Below, piece by piece: positions 62,001 through 64,000 of a stretch of 64,000 nucleotides of DNA (positions are counted from its first letter, which is position 1; each line of letters opens with the position of its first letter). A program made the translations under genes and the position numbers. The notes under the pieces are model-generated. The model did not search any database, was not told where the DNA came from, and was given only the letters and a program-made list of their open reading frames with translations. The DNA is taken from the NCBI RefSeq assembly GCF_025917005.1, contig NZ_CP078091.1, forward strand, positions 2,852,001-2,916,000, in the 5' to 3' direction. The stretch is from Porphyrobacter sp. ULC335 (GTDB taxonomy: Bacteria; Pseudomonadota; Alphaproteobacteria; Sphingomonadales; Sphingomonadaceae).

Positions 62001-62390
62001 AACGACAATCTCGGCGAGTTCGGCAATCCGGAATGGATCGCCAATCTCGGCGTGACCTGGAACAAGGACGCCTTCACGCTCGGCTGGAGCGGGCGGTTCG
62101 AAAGCAGCCAGCTTTCGCCCGGTGTCGACAACATCGAGGTCGTCGACGTGGTGATCGAAGGCGGCAAGGTCGTCGTCAAGCCCGACAACGGCTTCGTGCC
62201 GCTGGTGCAGCGCGACACCGGCAGCTCGATGGTGAGCGACTTCTTCGGCAGCTACGACTTCTCGGACAAGTTCAGCCTCTATGGCGGTATCAACAACGCC
62301 TTCGACCGCGATCCCTACCTCGGCAGCCTGGTGCGTCCGATCGGTGTGCGCGGCCGGTTCTTCTACGTCGGCATCCGCGGCTCGTTCTGA
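59052..62390 (+). CDS. TonB-dependent outer-membrane receptor
   Basis: 1112 aa from ATG 59052 (MRISKFTLQSSSLPALAAAL), signal peptide ending at ASAQ. Plug domain begins with the TonB-box-like EQIVVTGSRIA (about residue 50) and contains VEVLTGGASSVYGADAVSGV. The long barrel ends in Phe (GIRGSF). It imports an unknown large substrate such as a siderophore, oligosaccharide or peptide. Length and the inserted loops with Asn/Gly-rich sequence are typical of the sphingomonad TBDR expansions. Transcript ends at the strong hairpin 62411-62445. Confidence 0.95.
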   Translation: MRISKFTLQSSSLPALAAALLVAGLAPATASAQDSVAEDDPAAEDKAEQIVVTGSRIALDAATESTSPVTVIDAESIALSGQVDIATQLRNIPALQGSLPGADSVNQAAAGDSSDLGLSLLNLRQLGSVRTLVLEDGRRHVPGTGGSAAVDVGAIPQGRIKSVEVLTGGASSVYGADAVSGVVNFTLRSGRDFEGLEFNVQGGISDEGDAENYSISLAGGGEFMDGRGSAVFSVDYSKQEALIASDRSFAGTGIFGLGFANDAIFDLLGLEDGDFGLPPGERPSQAFFPNVTLPVSSTLGIIAIGRFDPTSPTSAFDAINALNPNGSVPTIPGTNIPIAQVFDGNTLRAFNAGTFVDPFNASGGDGIGGNSNELILPELEQLVFSAGADFEITPGIEAFFEGKYALTKGRDATGTPFNDDIPIRLDNPFIPTALRAQANQLAGLGLNNDIRVSRDILDIDVLPQENTERSTLRFVAGLRGEFEKLGWKWELSYNYGRTEVESVFSNTRLDDRYFYAIDAIALTSGNLAAFNANNRTVTAIRNGQNVQINPNTSQIGDIICRSELDGTAPGVSPFPRPPRNPDGTGRAISFTPRTGVCAPINIFGPNSINGAGADFAFVDITNSTILTQQQLLGSIAGDTAEFFELPGGPIGFAAGFEWRKDTSLFTPSPLQNSPGITSGVISSGSPVRPSPDLRFQDPSIEVTEGFAEVRLPLLADMNFIDLLEINGAIRYSDYNTIGKTLAWTAGGRYKPHETLTFRGTYSVAVRAPNLAELFGPVTAATIGLLADPCAAANINNGSTFRAANCLEFVPVGFNPANFASAFRPGTTGGNPNLQEEEATTFTAGFVWEPQGVLDGLNVIADYYDIDITGAVGSLTGVQIAAACVDLPTTDNQFCRQITRNATTGVIDNFTAGNVNLGSLAVRGIDFAATYEFDVPFGTDLGTINLAVSGTRFLENTQIFSATPGTANPDPLIAEQDRISQAIDNDNLGEFGNPEWIANLGVTWNKDAFTLGWSGRFESSQLSPGVDNIEVVDVVIEGGKVVVKPDNGFVPLVQRDTGSSMVSDFFGSYDFSDKFSLYGGINNAFDRDPYLGSLVRPIGVRGRFFYVGIRGSF

Positions 62391-62410
62391 GGTCTGAGGA
62401 CTGACAAAAA

Positions 62411-62445
62411 AGGGGCGGGACAGCTTATCGGCTGTCCCGCCCCTT
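62411..62445. terminator. Strong bidirectional terminator
   Basis: AGGGGCGGGACAGC (62411-62424) pairs with GCTGTCCCGCCCCTT (62431-62445), 6-base loop, A-run before and T-rich after. Between convergent receptor and acyl-CoA dehydrogenase genes. Confidence 0.88.
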
Positions 62446-62471
62446 CTCGTTTGCTGTGCGGTTGGTCTCGC

Positions 62472-63638
62472 TTATTCGTAAGTCCCCAGCAGCGCGCGGG
62501 CGACGACCCAGTTGTGGATCTCGCTCGGGCCATCATAGATGCGCATGGTGCGCAGCTTGTTGCTCATCAGGTACAGCGGCAGTTCGCGCGTCATCCCCAT
62601 CCCGCCGAACAGCTGCATCGCGTGATCGACGATCTCGTAGGCGCTCTCGGTGCAGAAGCTCTTGATCATCGAGATTTCGCTGCGGGTGTCACGCCCCTCG
62701 TCGATCTTCCACGCGCAGTCATAGGTCATCAGCCGCATCGCGTGGATCTTGGTCGCGGCGTCGGCGATCCAGTTCTGCACCGTCTGGCGCGATGACAGCG
62801 GCTTGCCGAAGGTGGTGCGCTGCGGCGCGTAATCGATCATCATCTCCATCGCGCGCTGCGCCATGCCGATCGACCATGATGCCATCTCGATCCGCCGCGT
62901 GCCCAGCCGCACCTGCATCGGCGCGAAGCCCTGACCGCGTGTGCCCAGCAGCTTCCAGCCCGGCACCCGGCAATCGTCGAGCGCGATTTCATAGGTCGCC
63001 GTGCCATCGATCATCGGGATCTTGCGCAGCACGTTGAAGCCGGGCGTGTCACGGTCGACAAGAAAGGCCGACATGCCGTTGCGGCCATTGGGGTTCTTGT
63101 CGGTGACCGCCATCAGGATCGTGAAATCGGCCTCGGCGCCCTTGGTGATCCAGATCTTGCGGCCGTTGATGATCCAGTCGTCGCCGTCCTGCACCGCAGT
63201 GGTCTTCATCCCCTGCGGGTCGGCGCCTGCACCGGGTTCCGAAATGCCGATCGCGCTGATCGTCTCGCCGCGCACATAGGGTTCGAGATAGGCTTCGCGC
63301 TGGCGCTCATCGGCGGCAACCATCAGCATCCGCAGGTTCGGCGAATCGGGCGGGAGGTAATAGGGGACGACCGTCTTGCCGAGCTCCTCGCTGACGCCGA
63401 CCATCGCCACCATGGGCAGGTTCATGCCTCCCACTTCCTCGGGCGCATCCAGGCCCCACAGGCCCAGTTCGCGGCTGACGGCATCGACCTTGGCGGTCTC
63501 CTCGGCGTTGAGATAGGTGCCCTCGCCCTTGTTCTCGCGGGCCATAACGGTCTGTTCGAAGGGCATCAGCTGATCGCGCACGAACTTGCCGACCAGCTCC
63601 TTGAGCATCGCGTGTTCGTGGCTGAGCTCGAAATTCAT
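62472..63638 (-). CDS. Acyl-CoA dehydrogenase
   Basis: 388 aa from ATG 63638 (MNFELSHEHAMLKELVGKFV). FAD-dependent, beta-oxidation type: ISEPGAGADPQGMKTTAVQD, WITKGAEADFTILM, and QLFGGMGMTRELPLYLMSNK with the catalytic-region YDGPSEIH at the C-terminus. Transcribed away from the ArsR-type regulator gene at 63829, possibly its target. Confidence 0.95.
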   Translation of the reverse strand: MNFELSHEHAMLKELVGKFVRDQLMPFEQTVMARENKGEGTYLNAEETAKVDAVSRELGLWGLDAPEEVGGMNLPMVAMVGVSEELGKTVVPYYLPPDSPNLRMLMVAADERQREAYLEPYVRGETISAIGISEPGAGADPQGMKTTAVQDGDDWIINGRKIWITKGAEADFTILMAVTDKNPNGRNGMSAFLVDRDTPGFNVLRKIPMIDGTATYEIALDDCRVPGWKLLGTRGQGFAPMQVRLGTRRIEMASWSIGMAQRAMEMMIDYAPQRTTFGKPLSSRQTVQNWIADAATKIHAMRLMTYDCAWKIDEGRDTRSEISMIKSFCTESAYEIVDHAMQLFGGMGMTRELPLYLMSNKLRTMRIYDGPSEIHNWVVARALLGTYE

Positions 63639-63754
63639 GTCTCTCTCGTCCCTGTCCTTGTGGGGTTTGCGGCGCCCCTGACACCACACATTACGCAAGC
63701 TGTCACCCGCAGGATTGAGGAGGAAGGGCAAATTCCTGCCGGTGACACGCCCGC

Positions 63755-63810
63755 TTGACCAATGATGCGAAGTTACATAGCTTCAAGCGTGCAAATATGC
63801 AGGAGTTTGC
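63755..63810 (+). promoter_or_regulatory. Promoter/operator region of the ArsR-like gene
   Basis: TTGACC (63755-63760) with a plausible -10 (ATAGCT, about 63777-63782), followed by the inverted repeat GCAAA-N10-TTTGC (63791-63810), 19 bp before the start codon; a candidate autoregulatory operator. Confidence 0.5.
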
Positions 63811-63828
63811 ATCTTTGAGGAGAGCGTC

Positions 63829-64000
63829 ATGCCCAGCAGGCTGATCGTATCGCGCGAACTCGCCGATCTGTTCCGGCTGCTCGCCCATGCCGACCGTCTG
63901 CGTTTGGTCGAGGAATTGCGGCTGGGCGAGAAAGACGTGACCGGCCTTGCCGCCGCGCTCGATCTGCCCGCCACCCGCGTTTCCCAGCACCTTGCCCTGC
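63829..64000 (+). CDS. ArsR-family winged-HTH regulator, N-terminal part (cut by window edge)
   Basis: 57 codons visible, starting MPSRLIVSRELADLFRLLAH. The HTH reads LADLFRLLAHADRLRLVEEL then VTGLAAALDLPATRVSQHLA, the ArsR pattern. GAGGAGAG precedes the start. No metal-binding cysteines in the visible part. Could regulate the divergent acyl-CoA dehydrogenase gene or genes beyond the edge. Confidence 0.88.
   Translation, partial: MPSRLIVSRELADLFRLLAHADRLRLVEELRLGEKDVTGLAAALDLPATRVSQHLAL

Overview
The window is about 64 kb of high-G+C, gene-dense chromosome from an alphaproteobacterium. It is most likely a member of the Sphingomonadales, Erythrobacteraceae-like (Erythrobacter/Porphyrobacter relatives). 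The grounds are the rpsL-rpsG-fusA-tuf cluster, a very large TonB-dependent receptor, paired acyl-CoA dehydrogenases, a NodT-type outer-membrane lipoprotein, short RecO, YghU-type GST, pirin/azoreductase genes, and several palindromic repeat families of the kind common in sphingomonads. No plasmid, phage, insertion-sequence or CRISPR genes were recognised.

Layout. 1-3763: str ribosomal operon on the minus strand (tuf cut by the window edge). 3764-7389: a more accessory stretch with a low-G+C gene carrying a PD-(D/E)XK-like nuclease signature, a small HTH protein and palindromic repeats. 7441-15601: minus-strand genes (apaG, chemoreceptor, S9 peptidase, TonB-domain protein, thiol isomerase, lipoprotein, metZ, TetR). 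15622-18934: a membrane protein, a PMT-type glycosyltransferase and, convergently, its likely lipid-phosphate sugar synthase/GtrA partner, with a GIY-YIG nuclease cassette between them. 18940-22167: leuB, recO, a second GIY-YIG cassette, ubiK, tspO. 22441-25605: small lipoproteins, tlyA, and a gene-poor locus (24271-24918) with an inverted repeat pair, terminators and tiny ORFs. 25664-29505: ilvE, a secreted protein, trhO, GST, all tightly overlapping. 29535-34455: three DUF4189-like secreted proteins, a LysR gene with a duplicated 3' tail, and pirin. 34673-41401: azoreductase, EamA transporter, nadE, topoisomerase IB, yghU, tRNA-Gln. 41434-48420: FAD oxidoreductase/TetR pair and a NodT-MacA-MacB type export operon. 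48495-53129: hydrolase, LysR, HerA/DUF87-like ATPase, pirin. 53133-64000: CsaA-like protein, two MAPEG proteins, trxB, phosphatase, response regulator, two acyl-CoA dehydrogenases, TonB receptor, and the start of an ArsR regulator.

Three signals stand out. First, two different single-domain GIY-YIG nuclease genes (17497-17802 and 20823-21110) are each bracketed by their own family of short palindromes, with detached inverted pairs elsewhere; this resembles RAYT transposase/REP systems but with a GIY-YIG enzyme. Second, two near-consensus ParB parS sites (35394-35409 and 52048-52063), in opposite orientation, each sit 20 bp from a G-run tandem array (GGGGGTCTAAG type); the second directly abuts the stop codon of a HerA-like ATPase gene. 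Third, an 18-codon ORF at 24649 is preceded by a 14-base perfect complement of the 16S rRNA 3' tail.

All functional statements rest on reading translations and motifs; no database search was run. Start codons were chosen from family-typical N-termini and visible ribosome binding sites.
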